From Pseudomonas sp. 30_B (lineage in GTDB: Bacteria > Pseudomonadota > Gammaproteobacteria > Pseudomonadales > Pseudomonadaceae), in the NCBI RefSeq assembly GCF_017491605.1, contig NZ_JAFGYY010000011.1, forward strand, positions 159,661 to 223,660: a stretch of DNA of 64,000 bases. The letters run 5' to 3'. Below the pieces are notes generated by a model. The model saw only the letters and a list, made by a program, of their open reading frames with translations, was not told the origin of the DNA and made no database searches. Made by a program: the position numbers and the translations under genes. This document shows, in pieces, positions 34,084 through 44,031 of this stretch (position 1 is the stretch's first letter; every line of letters starts with the position of its first letter).

Positions 34084-35505
34084 ATGCTCCACCGTCGCGC
34101 CATTCTGCTGGTACCGCTGCTCTCTGTCGTCGCTCTTGCCGCATGCAAGCAGGAGACCTCCCGGCACGCGGTGGCCGAGCCGGGCGAAGCGCTTTCCGGC
34201 GGCGCCGCCACGGTCGGCCAGAGCGACCGCAACGCCTACTCCATGCCCTCGGCCAACCTCACGCCGAGCCGCCGCCTGGACTTCAGCGTCGGCAACAGCT
34301 TCTTCCGCAACCCCTGGGTGATCGCCCCGTCCACCACCACCGCACGTGACGGCCTGGGCCCGCTGTTCAACACCAACGCCTGCCAGAACTGCCACATCAA
34401 GGACGGCCGCGGCCACCCCCCGGAACCCAATGACGTCAACGCAGTGTCCATGCTGGTACGCCTGTCGATTCCGGCAGGCCCGGAGGATGCGCGCACGCTC
34501 AAGCGCCTGGGCGTGGTGCCCGAGCCCGTATACGGCGGCCAGCTGCAGGATTCGGCCATCCCCGGCGTAGCCCCCGAAGGCAAGGTGCGGGTGGATTACG
34601 AAGCGGTGCCGGTGACCTTCAAGGACGGCACCAAAGTCGAGCTGCGCAAGCCGATCCTGCGCATCAGCAACCTCGGCTACGGCCCGATGCAGGCGAACAC
34701 CCAGTTCTCCGCACGCATCGCCCCGCCGATGATCGGCCTGGGCCTGCTCGAATCGATCCGCGAGGAGGACATCCTCGCCAACGCCGATCCGGACGATCAC
34801 AACGGCGACGGCATCCGTGGCCGCGCCAACCAGGTCTGGGACGATGCGCGCCAGGATACAGCGCTCGGCCGCTTCGGCTGGAAGGCCGGGCAGCCCAACG
34901 TCGCCCAGCAGAACGCCCACGCCTTCTCCGGCGACATGGGCCTGACCAGCGACCTGATCCCCACCGACGACTGCACCGAGGCGCAGGTCGACTGCCGCAA
35001 CGCCATCGACGGCGGCAAGCCGGAAGTCAGCCAGCACATCTTCGACCAGGTCGCCTTCTACGCCCGCAACCTGGCGGTGCCGGCGCGGCGCAAGGTCGAC
35101 GACCCGCAGGTGCTGGCCGGCAAGGGCCTGTTCTTCGACAGCGGCTGCGCCAGCTGCCACACCCCGAAATTCACCACCGGGCCCAATGCCGCCGAGCCGG
35201 AACTGGCCAACCAGGTCATCCGCCCCTACAGCGACCTGCTGCTGCATGACATGGGCGATGGCCTTGCGGACAATCGCCCGGAATTTCTCGCCAGCGGGCG
35301 CGACTGGCGCACCCCGCCGCTGTGGGGTATCGGCCTGACCGAGACGGTCAATGGCCACACCCAGTTCCTCCACGACGGCCGCGCTCGCAACCTGCTCGAA
35401 GCCGTGCTCTGGCACGGAGGCGAAGCCGAAGCGGCCAGGCAGCGCGTACTGACTTTCGACGCCGAGCAGCGCAGTGCCCTGCTGGCGTTCCTGAATTCCC
35501 TCTAA
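34084..35505 (+). CDS. DUF1111 di-heme thiol-oxidoreductase-like lipoprotein
   Basis: 473-residue exported protein. The signal peptide ends in lipobox ALAAC. Two c-type haem sites are present, CQNCH (residues about 100-104) and CASCH (about 355-359), as in the COG3488 family related to MauG/cytochrome c peroxidase. Haem would be attached in the periplasm; electron transfer or peroxidase activity is inferred. It heads a probable operon with the imelysin-like and DUF1513 genes, an arrangement seen around iron-uptake (EfeO-like) systems. The imelysin-like gene starts 15 bp after its stop codon. Confidence 0.88.
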   Translation: MLHRRAILLVPLLSVVALAACKQETSRHAVAEPGEALSGGAATVGQSDRNAYSMPSANLTPSRRLDFSVGNSFFRNPWVIAPSTTTARDGLGPLFNTNACQNCHIKDGRGHPPEPNDVNAVSMLVRLSIPAGPEDARTLKRLGVVPEPVYGGQLQDSAIPGVAPEGKVRVDYEAVPVTFKDGTKVELRKPILRISNLGYGPMQANTQFSARIAPPMIGLGLLESIREEDILANADPDDHNGDGIRGRANQVWDDARQDTALGRFGWKAGQPNVAQQNAHAFSGDMGLTSDLIPTDDCTEAQVDCRNAIDGGKPEVSQHIFDQVAFYARNLAVPARRKVDDPQVLAGKGLFFDSGCASCHTPKFTTGPNAAEPELANQVIRPYSDLLLHDMGDGLADNRPEFLASGRDWRTPPLWGIGLTETVNGHTQFLHDGRARNLLEAVLWHGGEAEAARQRVLTFDAEQRSALLAFLNSL

Positions 35506-35520
35506 GGAGCCGAGCCGAAC

Positions 35521-36582
35521 ATGTTCCGCCCCCGCCTACTGATCACCAGCCTCGCCATCGCCCTGGGCGCCTGCTCGCCCACCGACCCGCAGGCCACCAC
35601 CAGCGCCACGCTGGCCCAACAGGTGATCCTGCCGACCTACAGCCGCTGGGTGGACGCCGACCGCGCCCTGGCTGCCAGCGCCCTGGCCTACTGCCAGGGC
35701 AACGAGGACCTGGCCAAGGCCCGCGCCGACTACCTGGCCGCGCAGAAGGCCTGGGCCGAGCTGCAGCCGCTGCTGGTCGGCCCGCTGGCCGAGGGCAACC
35801 GCGCCTGGCAGGTGCAGTTCTGGCCGGACAAGAAGAACCTGGTCGCGCGCCAGGTCGAGCAGCTGCTGGGCAGCGGCAACCCGATCACCCCGGCGACCCT
35901 GGACAAGTCCAGCGTCGTGGTCCAGGGCCTGACCGCCTACGAATACATCCTCTTCGACGCGAAGATCGACCTGGCCAACGCCGAGACCAAGGCACACTAC
36001 TGCCCGCTGCTGGAAGCCATCGGCGCGCACCAGCAGGCCCTGGCCGAAGGCATCCTGGCGCAGTGGAAGCAGGACGGCGGCATGCTCGCCCAGCTCTCCA
36101 AGTTCCCCAACGACCGCTACGCCGACGCCCACGAAGCCATCGCCGAACTGCTGCGCGTGCAGGTCACCGCCCTGGACATGCTGAAGAAGAAGCTCGGCAC
36201 CCCGCTGGGCCGCCAGAGCAAGGGCATCCCGCAGCCGTTCCAGGCCGAAGGCTGGCGCAGCGACGCCTCCCTGGCGAGCCTGGACGCCAGCCTGACCGGC
36301 GCCCAGGCGCTGTGGAACGGCACCGACAGCAAGGGCCTGCGCGCCCTGTTGCCGGCCGAGCAGAAGGAACTGGCGGGCAAGATCGACGCCGCCTACGCCG
36401 ACACACACGGCAAGCTGAAGGCGATCGACAAGCCGCTCAGCGATCTGCTCAAGGACGAGGCCGGCATCCAGCAACTGAATGCGCTGTATGACAGCCTCAA
36501 TGCCGTTCACCGCTTGCATGAAAGCGATCTGGCGAAAGCACTGGGTGTGCAGTTGGGCTTCAACGCCAACGACGGCGATTGA
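35521..36582 (+). CDS. Imelysin-family lipoprotein (second, EfeO-like)
   Basis: 353-residue exported lipoprotein (lipobox ALGAC) of the M75 imelysin fold. Helical pairs include YCQGNEDLAKARADYLAAQKAWAELQPLL and FWPDKKNLVARQVEQLL. The GxHxxE motif is degenerate: GLTAYEYILF keeps only the Glu. It may therefore bind metal differently from IcmP. It starts 15 bp after the di-heme gene and is followed by the DUF1513 gene after 84 bp. Confidence 0.87.
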   Translation: MFRPRLLITSLAIALGACSPTDPQATTSATLAQQVILPTYSRWVDADRALAASALAYCQGNEDLAKARADYLAAQKAWAELQPLLVGPLAEGNRAWQVQFWPDKKNLVARQVEQLLGSGNPITPATLDKSSVVVQGLTAYEYILFDAKIDLANAETKAHYCPLLEAIGAHQQALAEGILAQWKQDGGMLAQLSKFPNDRYADAHEAIAELLRVQVTALDMLKKKLGTPLGRQSKGIPQPFQAEGWRSDASLASLDASLTGAQALWNGTDSKGLRALLPAEQKELAGKIDAAYADTHGKLKAIDKPLSDLLKDEAGIQQLNALYDSLNAVHRLHESDLAKALGVQLGFNANDGD

Positions 36583-36666
36583 TCGGCTACGCGTCGGCCA
36601 TGCGTCGTTGGAGAGCCTGGCTCTAGCTCGCGCGATCGAAGAGAAAAATTGAACGAGGTGAACGCC

Positions 36667-37761
36667 ATGTTGCGACGTCACGTACTCGGCCTGGGCAGCC
36701 TGCTGCTCGGCGCCCTGACCCTCGGCGGCTGGACGCTGTCGCGCAAGGGCAAGGAGCCCCTGCTGCTGTCCGCCCGTGACGACGCGGATGGCAAGCACTA
36801 CGCGGTGGGCTACCGCCTGGATGGCAGCCGCGTGTTCGCCACGCAGGTGGGCCTGCGCTGCCACGACGTGGTGCAGCACCCGAGCCTGCCGCTGGCGCTG
36901 TTCGTCGCCCGCCGCCCGGGCCGGCAGAGCTACCTGATCGATCTGAATGACGGCCGCCTGCTGCAGACCCTCGACTCGCAAGCCGACCGCCACTTCTACG
37001 GCCACGGCGTGTGGCACAAGGACGGCGAGTGGCTCTACGCCACCGAGAACGACACCACCGATCCAGGCCGCGGCGTGCTCGGTGTCTACCGCTTCGACGG
37101 CAACCAACTCAGCCACACGGGCGAGATTTCCACCCACGGCCTCGGCCCGCACCAGGTGTCCTGGATGCCCGACGGCGAGACACTGGTGGTGGCCAACGGC
37201 GGCATCCGCACCGAAGCCGAAAGCCGCGTGGAGATGAACCTCGACGCCATGGAGCCGAGCCTGGTGCTGATGCAGCGCGACGGTTCGCTGATCTCCAGGG
37301 AAACCCTGGCGCAGCAGATGAACAGCGTGCGCCACCTGGCCATCGCCGCCGACGGCACCATAGTCGCCGGCCAGCAGTACATGGGCGATGCCCACGACCA
37401 TGCCGACCTGCTCGCGATCAAGCGCCCCGGCCAACCCTTCCAGCCCTTCCCCCTGGCCGACGAGCAGCGCCTGGCGATGACCCAGTACACCGCCAGCGTC
37501 GCCATCCACAGCGACCTGCGCCTGGTGGCGCTGACCGCCCCGCGCGGTAACCGCTTCTTCATCTGGGACCTGGATACCGGCGCCGTGCGCCTGGACGCGC
37601 CGCTGCCCGACTGCGCCGGCGTGGGCGCAGTGAAGGACGGTTTCGTCGTCACCTCCGGGCAGGGCCGCTGCCGCTTCTACGACTGCCGTGGCGAGCGCAT
37701 CGCAGCCGCTCCGCTGGAGCTTCCGCCAGCGTTCTGGGACAACCACCTGCACCTCGCCTGA
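36667..37761 (+). CDS. DUF1513 beta-propeller-like exported protein
   Basis: 364-residue protein. The N-terminus LRRHVLGLGSLLLGALTLGG has a twin-arginine-like RRxxLG pattern and hydrophobic stretch, suggesting Tat or Sec export. The body has repeated blade-like motifs (HGVWHKDGEWLYATENDT, VSWMPDGETLVVANGG) typical of a seven-bladed propeller. Function unknown; always found with imelysin and DUF1111 genes in pseudomonads as far as I recall. ATG 36667 has GAGGTG six bases upstream; an in-frame start at 36649 is less likely. Confidence 0.85.
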   Translation: MLRRHVLGLGSLLLGALTLGGWTLSRKGKEPLLLSARDDADGKHYAVGYRLDGSRVFATQVGLRCHDVVQHPSLPLALFVARRPGRQSYLIDLNDGRLLQTLDSQADRHFYGHGVWHKDGEWLYATENDTTDPGRGVLGVYRFDGNQLSHTGEISTHGLGPHQVSWMPDGETLVVANGGIRTEAESRVEMNLDAMEPSLVLMQRDGSLISRETLAQQMNSVRHLAIAADGTIVAGQQYMGDAHDHADLLAIKRPGQPFQPFPLADEQRLAMTQYTASVAIHSDLRLVALTAPRGNRFFIWDLDTGAVRLDAPLPDCAGVGAVKDGFVVTSGQGRCRFYDCRGERIAAAPLELPPAFWDNHLHLA

Positions 37762-37967
37762 ACACCCGCCCCGGGCAGCCCGTCGCACGATCGCCAGGTG
37801 TCTGCCCGCCGCTCCTTGCGGGTATCTCCGGCGAACGCGCCGAAATGCCCCAAGGCCAGGATCGGCTACACGGCGGTGGCGTCCCTTCCACGGCGCCGCA
37901 CCGATTCAGCGCAATTTGCGCGCAATCACATCGGTTTCTTCGCGAAACGCCTTGTAATCGCCACCCT

Positions 37968-37996
37968 TTGACTCATCGCCCGATCAGGCATAAGGT
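37968..37996 (+). promoter_or_regulatory. Candidate sigma70 promoter of mexVW
   Basis: TTGACT 37968-37973, 17-bp spacer, TAAGGT 37991-37996, about 140 bp before mexV. The rest of the 378-bp gap (37762-38139) shows only GC-rich sequence with no convincing ORF. Confidence 0.5.
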
Positions 37997-38139
37997 GCGC
38001 AATTCCGCCCCGCAATGGGGCGTCCCCCGTATCGGCTTCATGGCCTGATCGACATCCCGCGAACGGAAGGCCGTCCTGCAGTATCCGGACGAGCGAATCG
38101 CGGAGGATTGCTGCCAGGCACGTACCAAGGAACAGGAAG

Positions 38140-39252
38140 ATGTTGCGCCGCATGCTGATCATGCTGGGCGTGGTTGCCGTCATCGTTGCGGTGCTCGCCG
38201 GCTCGAAATACCTCTCCATCCAGAAACAGATCGCCATGTTCTCGGCACCGCGCCCGCCGGTCAGCGTCACCGCGACCGACGCCGTGCAGCGCGAATGGCA
38301 AAGCCGCCTGCCGGCCATCGGCACCCTGCGCGCGGTACAGGGCGTGACGGTGACCGCCGAAGTCGCGGGCATCGTGCGCAATATCCAGTTCGTCTCCGGC
38401 GACAAGGTCAAGCGCGACCAGCCCATCCTGCAGATGGACGACGACGTCGAGCAGGCCACCCTGCGCAGTGCCGAGGCCGACCTGGGCCTGGCCAAGGTGG
38501 AATACGAGCGCGGCCGCAACCTGATCGACCGCCAGGCGATTTCCAGGAGCGACTACGACCGCCTCGCCGCCCAGTTGAACCGCTCCACCGCCACCGTGGC
38601 GCAGCTGCGCGCGGCGCTGGCGAAGAAGCGCATCCTCGCGCCCTTCGACGGCACCGTCGGCATCCGCCGGGTGGACGTGGGCGACTACGTCTCGCCGGGC
38701 ACCGAGATCGTCACCCTGCAGGACCTCTCCACCCTGCTGGTCGACTTCTTCCTGCCGGAACAGGACTTCCCCCTGCTCAAGCCCGGCCAGGCGGTGAGCG
38801 TGCGGGTCGCGGCCTATCCCGGGCAGACCTTCGAGGCGCGCATCGACGCCCTCAGCCCGCGGGTGGACAACGAGACGCGCAACCTGCTGGTCCGCGCCAG
38901 CATGGCCAACCCCGACGGCAAGCTGCTGCCGGGCATGTTCGCCAACCTGGAAGTGCAGTTGCCCGACAGCGCGCCGCGCATCGTGGTCCCGGAAACCGCC
39001 GTGGCCTTCACCCTCTACGGCAACTCGGTGTACGTGGTCGGCCCGCAGAAGGACAAGGACGGCAAGGTGAAGGCCGACGACAAGGGCCAGCCCGTCCTCG
39101 CCGTGGAGCGCCGCTTCATCAAGACCGGCGAGCGCCGCGAAGGCAACGTGGTCATCGTCGAGGGCCTGAAGGCCGGCGAGCGGGTCGTCACCTCCGGCCA
39201 GCTCAAGCTCGACAGCGGCACGCCGGTGGCGATCGTTCCGGACGCGCAGTAA
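38140..39252 (+). CDS. mexV: RND efflux membrane fusion protein MexV
   Basis: 370-residue periplasmic adaptor of the MexVW multidrug pump, bridging MexW to an OprM-type channel. N-terminal membrane anchor (MLIMLGVVAVIVAVLAG), lipoyl half-motifs (GVTVTAEVAGIVRNIQFVSGDKVKRDQPILQMD and KRILAPFDGTVGIRRVDVGDYVSPGTEIVTLQDLS), an alpha-hairpin between, then beta-barrel domain. RBS is AAGGAACAGGAAG. No outer-membrane channel gene accompanies the pair, as in P. aeruginosa. Confidence 0.92.
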   Translation: MLRRMLIMLGVVAVIVAVLAGSKYLSIQKQIAMFSAPRPPVSVTATDAVQREWQSRLPAIGTLRAVQGVTVTAEVAGIVRNIQFVSGDKVKRDQPILQMDDDVEQATLRSAEADLGLAKVEYERGRNLIDRQAISRSDYDRLAAQLNRSTATVAQLRAALAKKRILAPFDGTVGIRRVDVGDYVSPGTEIVTLQDLSTLLVDFFLPEQDFPLLKPGQAVSVRVAAYPGQTFEARIDALSPRVDNETRNLLVRASMANPDGKLLPGMFANLEVQLPDSAPRIVVPETAVAFTLYGNSVYVVGPQKDKDGKVKADDKGQPVLAVERRFIKTGERREGNVVIVEGLKAGERVVTSGQLKLDSGTPVAIVPDAQ

Positions 39253-39368
39253 CAGACAGCAGTGCCCTCGCCCTGGCGAGGACAGCGAGAGTACGGATTT
39301 CGCGCGCTGGAGCCAGGCAACGCCGCATGGCCGACGCGCAGCAAATCCGAACACAAAGGATTGAGAGT

Positions 39369-42300
39369 ATGTTCACCGATCCCTTCATCCGTCGCCCGGT
39401 GCTGGCGACCGTGGTCAGCCTGCTGATCGTCCTGCTCGGCATGCAGGCCTTCAGCCGGCTGGTGATCCGCGAATACCCGCAAATGGAAAACGCGCTGATC
39501 ACCGTCACCACCTTCTATGCCGGCGCCAACGCCGAGACCATCCAGGGCTACATCACCCAGCCGCTGCAGCAGAGCCTCGCCAGCGCCGAAGGCATCGACT
39601 ACATGACCTCGGTGAGCCGGCAGAACTACTCGGTGATCTCGATCTACGCGCACATCGGCGCCAACACCGACCGCCTGGTGACCGAGTTGCTGTCGAAGAT
39701 CGGCGAGGTGAAGACCCAGCTGCCGCCCGACGCCGAAGACCCGGTGCTGGACAAGGAAGCCGCCGACGCCTCGGCGCTGATGTACATCAGCTTCTTCAGC
39801 GAGCAGATGAACAACCCGCAGATCACCGACTACCTGTCCCGCGTGATCCAGCCCAAGCTTGCCACCCTGCCGGGTATTTCCGAAGCCGAGATCCTCGGCA
39901 ACCAGGTGTTCGCCATGCGCCTGTGGCTGGACCCGGTGAAGATGGCCGCCTACGGCATCACCGCCGGCGACATCGACAGCGCGGTGCGCCAGTACAACTT
40001 CCTCTCCGCCGCCGGCGAGGTGAAGGGCGAGATGGTGGTCACCTCGGTGAACGCCTCCACCGACCTGAAATCCCCGGAAGCCTTCGCCGCCATCCCGCTC
40101 AGGACCGAGGGCGATCGCCGCGTGCTGATGGGCGACGTGGCACGCATCGAACTGGGCGCGGCGAGCTACGACGCGGTCAGCTCGTTCAACGGCATCCCCT
40201 CGGTGTACATCGGCATCAAGGGCACGCCCAGCTCCAACCCGCTAGACGTGATCAAGGAAGTACGCGCCCGGATGCCGGAGCTGGAAGAACAGCTGCCGCC
40301 GAGCCTGAAGGTGACCATCGCCTACGACGCCACGCGCTTCATCCAGGCCTCCATCGACGAGGTGGTGAAGACCCTGGGCGAGGCGATCCTGATCGTCATC
40401 GTGGTGGTCTTCCTGTTCCTCGGCGCGCTGCGCTCGGTGATCATCCCGGTGGTGACCATCCCGTTGTCGATGATCGGCGTGCTGTTCTTCATGCAGATGA
40501 TGGGTTACTCGATCAACCTGCTGACGCTGCTGGCCATGGTGCTCGCCATCGGCCTGGTGGTGGACGACGCCATCGTGGTGGTGGAGAACATCCACCGCCA
40601 CATCGAGGAAGGCAAGACGCCGTTCCAGGGCGCCATCGAGGGTGCGCGGGAGATCGCCGTGCCGGTGGTGACCATGACCATCACCCTGGCCGCCGTGTAC
40701 GCCCCCATCGGCTTCCTCAGCGGCCTCACCGGTGCGCTGTTCAAGGAGTTCGCCTTCACCCTGGCGGGCGCGGTGATCATTTCCGGCATCGTCGCCCTGA
40801 CCCTGTCGCCGATGATGTGCTCGCGCCTGCTGCGCCACGACGAGAACCCCACGGGCCTGGCCCATCGCCTGGACCTGATCTTCGAGGCGCTCAAGCAGCG
40901 CTACCAGCGCACCCTGCACGGCACGCTGAACAGCCGGCCGGTGGTGCTGGTGTTCGCCGCGCTGGTGCTGGCGATCATCCCGCTGCTGATGATGTTCACC
41001 CACAAGGAGCTGGCGCCGGAGGAAGACCAGGGCATCGTCTTCATCATGTCCAACGCGCCGCAGACTGCGAACCTGGACTACCTGTCGAAGTACACCGCCG
41101 AGTTCGAGGGCATCTTCCGCACGTTCCCCGAGTACTACTCCGCGTTCCAGATCAACGGCTACAACGGCGTGCAGACCGGCATTGGCGGCATGCTCCTCAA
41201 GCCCTGGGACGAGCGCAAGCGCAGCCAGATGGAGCTGCTGCAGGCGGTGCAGGGAGAGCTGGACAAGATCCCCGGCCTGCAGATCTTCGGCTTCAACCTG
41301 CCGTCATTGCCGGGCACCGGCGAGGGCCTGCCATTCCAGTTCGTGATCAATACCGCCAGCGACTACCAGTCGCTGCTGCAGGTGGCCGAGCGGGTGAAGA
41401 AGCGTGCCGAGGAGTCGGGCAAGTTCGCCTTCCTCGACCTGGACCTGGCCTTCGACAAACCTGAACTGGCGGTGGACATCGACCGCGCCAAGGCCGCTCA
41501 GATGGGCGTGACCATGCAGGACCTGGGCGTCGCCCTGGGCGCGCTGCTGGGCGAAGGCGAGATCAACCGCTTCACCATCGACGGGCGCAGCTACAAGGTG
41601 ATCGCCCAGGTCGAGCGCGCCTACCGTGACAACCCGGGCTGGCTGAGCAACTACTACGTGAAGAGCCAGAGCGGGCAGCTGATCTCGCTGTCGACCCTGG
41701 TGACCTTCCACGAGCGCGCGCGGCCGCGCCAGCTCAACCAGTTCCAGCAGCTCAACTCTGCGATCATCTCCGGCGTGCCGATGGTCAGCATGGGCGAGGC
41801 CATCGACACCGTGCGCGGCATCGCCGAGCAGGAGTCGCCGCGCGGCTTCGCCTTCGACTACGCCGGCGCTTCGCGGCAGTTCGTGCAGGAAGGCAACGCG
41901 CTGATGATCACCTTCGCCCTGGCGCTGGCGGTGATCTTCCTGGTGCTGGCGGCGCAGTTCGAGAGCTTCCGCGACCCGCTGGTGATCATGGTCACCGTAC
42001 CGCTGTCGATCTGCGGCGCGCTGATCCCGCTGTTCCTCGGCCTGTCGAGCCTGAACATCTACACCCAGGTCGGGCTGGTGACGCTGATCGGGCTGATCAG
42101 CAAGCACGGCATCCTCATCGTCGAGTTCGCCAACCAGCTGCGTCACGAGCGCGGGCTGTCGGTGCGCGAGGCGGTGGAGGAAGCCGCCGCCATCCGCCTG
42201 CGCCCGGTGCTGATGACCACCGCCGCCATGGTGCTCGGGGTGATCCCGCTGCTGCTCGCCACCGGCGCCGGCGCGGTGAGCCGCTTCGACATCGGCGTGG

Positions 42301-42425
42301 TGATCGCCACCGGCATGAGCGTGGGCACCCTGTTCACCCTGTTCGTGCTGCCCTGCGTGTACACGTTGCTGGCCAAGGAGGACCCGAAACCTGTCGGTGA
42401 CGGAGCGCCGGCTTCGGCGTACTGA
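39369..42425 (+). CDS. mexW: RND multidrug efflux transporter MexW
   Basis: 1018-residue inner-membrane proton-driven pump, exactly the length I recall for P. aeruginosa MexW. 12 TM segments in two halves with large periplasmic loops. The proton-relay double Asp lies in MVLAIGLVVDDAIVVVENIHRH (TM4); TM10/11 has LVTLIGLISKHGILIVEFANQ. ATG 39369 follows AAAGGATTGAG; the frame stays open far upstream (to 38295) but that part lies inside mexV in another frame. Gap to mexV is 116 bp without a terminator. A strong terminator follows. Confidence 0.94.
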   Translation: MFTDPFIRRPVLATVVSLLIVLLGMQAFSRLVIREYPQMENALITVTTFYAGANAETIQGYITQPLQQSLASAEGIDYMTSVSRQNYSVISIYAHIGANTDRLVTELLSKIGEVKTQLPPDAEDPVLDKEAADASALMYISFFSEQMNNPQITDYLSRVIQPKLATLPGISEAEILGNQVFAMRLWLDPVKMAAYGITAGDIDSAVRQYNFLSAAGEVKGEMVVTSVNASTDLKSPEAFAAIPLRTEGDRRVLMGDVARIELGAASYDAVSSFNGIPSVYIGIKGTPSSNPLDVIKEVRARMPELEEQLPPSLKVTIAYDATRFIQASIDEVVKTLGEAILIVIVVVFLFLGALRSVIIPVVTIPLSMIGVLFFMQMMGYSINLLTLLAMVLAIGLVVDDAIVVVENIHRHIEEGKTPFQGAIEGAREIAVPVVTMTITLAAVYAPIGFLSGLTGALFKEFAFTLAGAVIISGIVALTLSPMMCSRLLRHDENPTGLAHRLDLIFEALKQRYQRTLHGTLNSRPVVLVFAALVLAIIPLLMMFTHKELAPEEDQGIVFIMSNAPQTANLDYLSKYTAEFEGIFRTFPEYYSAFQINGYNGVQTGIGGMLLKPWDERKRSQMELLQAVQGELDKIPGLQIFGFNLPSLPGTGEGLPFQFVINTASDYQSLLQVAERVKKRAEESGKFAFLDLDLAFDKPELAVDIDRAKAAQMGVTMQDLGVALGALLGEGEINRFTIDGRSYKVIAQVERAYRDNPGWLSNYYVKSQSGQLISLSTLVTFHERARPRQLNQFQQLNSAIISGVPMVSMGEAIDTVRGIAEQESPRGFAFDYAGASRQFVQEGNALMITFALALAVIFLVLAAQFESFRDPLVIMVTVPLSICGALIPLFLGLSSLNIYTQVGLVTLIGLISKHGILIVEFANQLRHERGLSVREAVEEAAAIRLRPVLMTTAAMVLGVIPLLLATGAGAVSRFDIGVVIATGMSVGTLFTLFVLPCVYTLLAKEDPKPVGDGAPASAY

Positions 42426-42429
42426 TGAA

Positions 42430-42457
42430 AAAGCCCCGCATCAGCGGGGCTTTTTTT
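42430..42457 (+). terminator. Terminator of mexVW
   Basis: Perfect arms AAAGCCCCGC 42430-42439 and GCGGGGCTTT 42444-42453 with ATCA loop, followed by a T-run. Confidence 0.9.
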
Positions 42458-42508
42458 GGAGCGGCGGGCATGGTCCGCTTCTACGAGATAGTCCGGTGCT
42501 CGGGCCTA

Positions 42509-42623
42509 CCCTCACCCTAGCCCTCTCCCAGGGGGAGAGGGAACCGTTCGGTGCAGGATGAAACCTTGGCGTCAGCTGGCACGATCAGCCCCCTCTCCCT
42601 GAGGGAGAGGGCTGGGGTGAGGG
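42509..42623. repeat. Long inverted repeat, CCCTCACCC...GGGTGAGGG type
   Basis: Arm 42509-42541 and arm 42591-42623, each itself a CCCTCTCCC/GGGAGAGGG palindrome plus CCCTCACCC. They are inverted around about 49 bp of unrelated sequence. This is a dispersed repeat type common in Pseudomonas genomes; here it sits exactly at the synteny junction after mexW. Confidence 0.78.
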
Positions 42624-42666
42624 AGATGGCCCAGGCACGGATTTATCCGGAACAAGACAGAAGAAA

Positions 42667-44031
42667 TCACGCCGGCTGGCGCTGCATCGCATCGCCGGCG
42701 CTCTCCCCTTTCAGGCTCCAGCTCTTCAGGTGCTCCAGGCTTGCACGGTAAGGCTTGAGCCCCCGCGCCAGCAGGAAGGCGCCAGCGCTCAGCGCCACCA
42801 GGCTGACGATCAGCAGCGAGTAACGCAGCGCCATGTCGTCGGCGAACACGTAGTCGGTCACCAGGGCGATGGCGGTCGGCCCGACGCCCAGGCCGAGCAG
42901 CGTCACCACGAACAGGTAGATGGCCGACGCCTGGCCGCGCATGGAGTTGGGCATGATCTCCTGGATCGCCGCCGGCGCGACGCCGAACGGCATGCCGAGG
43001 AAGAACACGATGGGCGCCATCAGCACCGCCGCGGCATTGCCACTATCGAGCAGCGGATAGACCAGGGTGAAGGGGATCGCCAGGACCGCCGCCAGCAGGC
43101 CCACGCGCATGTTCGCGTCGGTGCGCCCGCGCTTCGCCCAGTAGTCCGCCAGGCGGCCACCGCAGACGATGCCCAGGCAACCGAACACCGCGACGATACT
43201 GCCGTACACCACACCCACGTGGCCGGCGTCCCAGCCATAGGTGCGCACGAAGAAGGTCGGAATCCAGGCGCCGCTGCCGTAGCTGGCGAAGGAGATGCAG
43301 GCGAAGCCGAAGTTGTGGCAGATCACCGTCTTGCGGTTGGCACGCAGGTAGGCGCCGACTTCACTCATCGGCACCACCACGCCGGCGCCCACGCCGCGCC
43401 GCGTCGGCTCCTTCACCGCCAGCATCAGCAGGGTGAAGAGCACGCCAGCGGCGCCGAGCAGCAGGAAGATCAGTTGCCACGGCCGCACTTCGCCGAGGAT
43501 CGGCAGGTGCACGTCACCCTGGGCCGAGGCGAACTTGATCACCAGGCCGCCGAGCAGGAAGGCCAGGCCCGAGCCCAGGTAGATCCCCATGGAGTACACG
43601 CTGATGGCCGTGGCGCGGCGGTGGGCCGGGAAGCTGTCGGCGATCAGCGAATAGGCCGCGGGCGACAGGGCCGCCTCGCCCACGCCAACGCCGACGCGGA
43701 ACAGCAGGAAGTGCCAATACTGCCGGGCCAGGCCGCAGGCGGCGGTCATCGCACTCCAGATCAGCACGCCGACGGTGATCAGCCCTCGCCGGCTGCGGCT
43801 GTCGGCCATGCGTCCGAGCGGGATACCGCAGAGGGTATAGAACAGCGCGAAGGACAGGCCCATCAGCAGGCTCATCTGCGTGTCGCTGATTTCCAGGTCG
43901 CGGCGGATGGGGCCGACCAGCAGGTTGAGAATCTGCCGGTCGATGAAGGACAGCACGTAGGCGACCATGAGGATCGCGACCGTGGACCATGCCACGGCAC
44001 TGGAGGGGTAGCCGTTATTGTTGTTGTGCAT
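42667..44031 (-). CDS. MFS transporter (spinster/organic-anion-like)
   Basis: 454-residue 12-TM major-facilitator protein. TM1 has VAYVLSFIDRQILNLLVGPIRRDL and motif A lies at LGRMADSRSRRGLI. FRVGVGVGEAALSPAAYSLIADSFPAHRRATA is the spinster-like signature seen in bacterial transporters next to aromatic or hydroxy-acid catabolic genes. No catabolic genes adjoin it, so the substrate is unknown. GGAG precedes ATG 44031. It stands between the two syntenic blocks and is flanked by repeats on both sides, suggesting an insertion or a rearrangement scar. Confidence 0.85.
   Translation of the reverse strand: MHNNNNGYPSSAVAWSTVAILMVAYVLSFIDRQILNLLVGPIRRDLEISDTQMSLLMGLSFALFYTLCGIPLGRMADSRSRRGLITVGVLIWSAMTAACGLARQYWHFLLFRVGVGVGEAALSPAAYSLIADSFPAHRRATAISVYSMGIYLGSGLAFLLGGLVIKFASAQGDVHLPILGEVRPWQLIFLLLGAAGVLFTLLMLAVKEPTRRGVGAGVVVPMSEVGAYLRANRKTVICHNFGFACISFASYGSGAWIPTFFVRTYGWDAGHVGVVYGSIVAVFGCLGIVCGGRLADYWAKRGRTDANMRVGLLAAVLAIPFTLVYPLLDSGNAAAVLMAPIVFFLGMPFGVAPAAIQEIMPNSMRGQASAIYLFVVTLLGLGVGPTAIALVTDYVFADDMALRYSLLIVSLVALSAGAFLLARGLKPYRASLEHLKSWSLKGESAGDAMQRQPA

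Noticed and set aside
35536..37788. 750-codon open frame on the minus strand
   Set aside because: Shadow of the imelysin and DUF1513 genes; no domain and composition typical of antisense frames.
38295..39368. In-frame upstream extension of mexW through the mexV region
   Set aside because: It reads mexV in another frame, with Arg/Pro/Gly-rich low-complexity protein; MexW homologues begin at ATG 39369 with a ribosome site.
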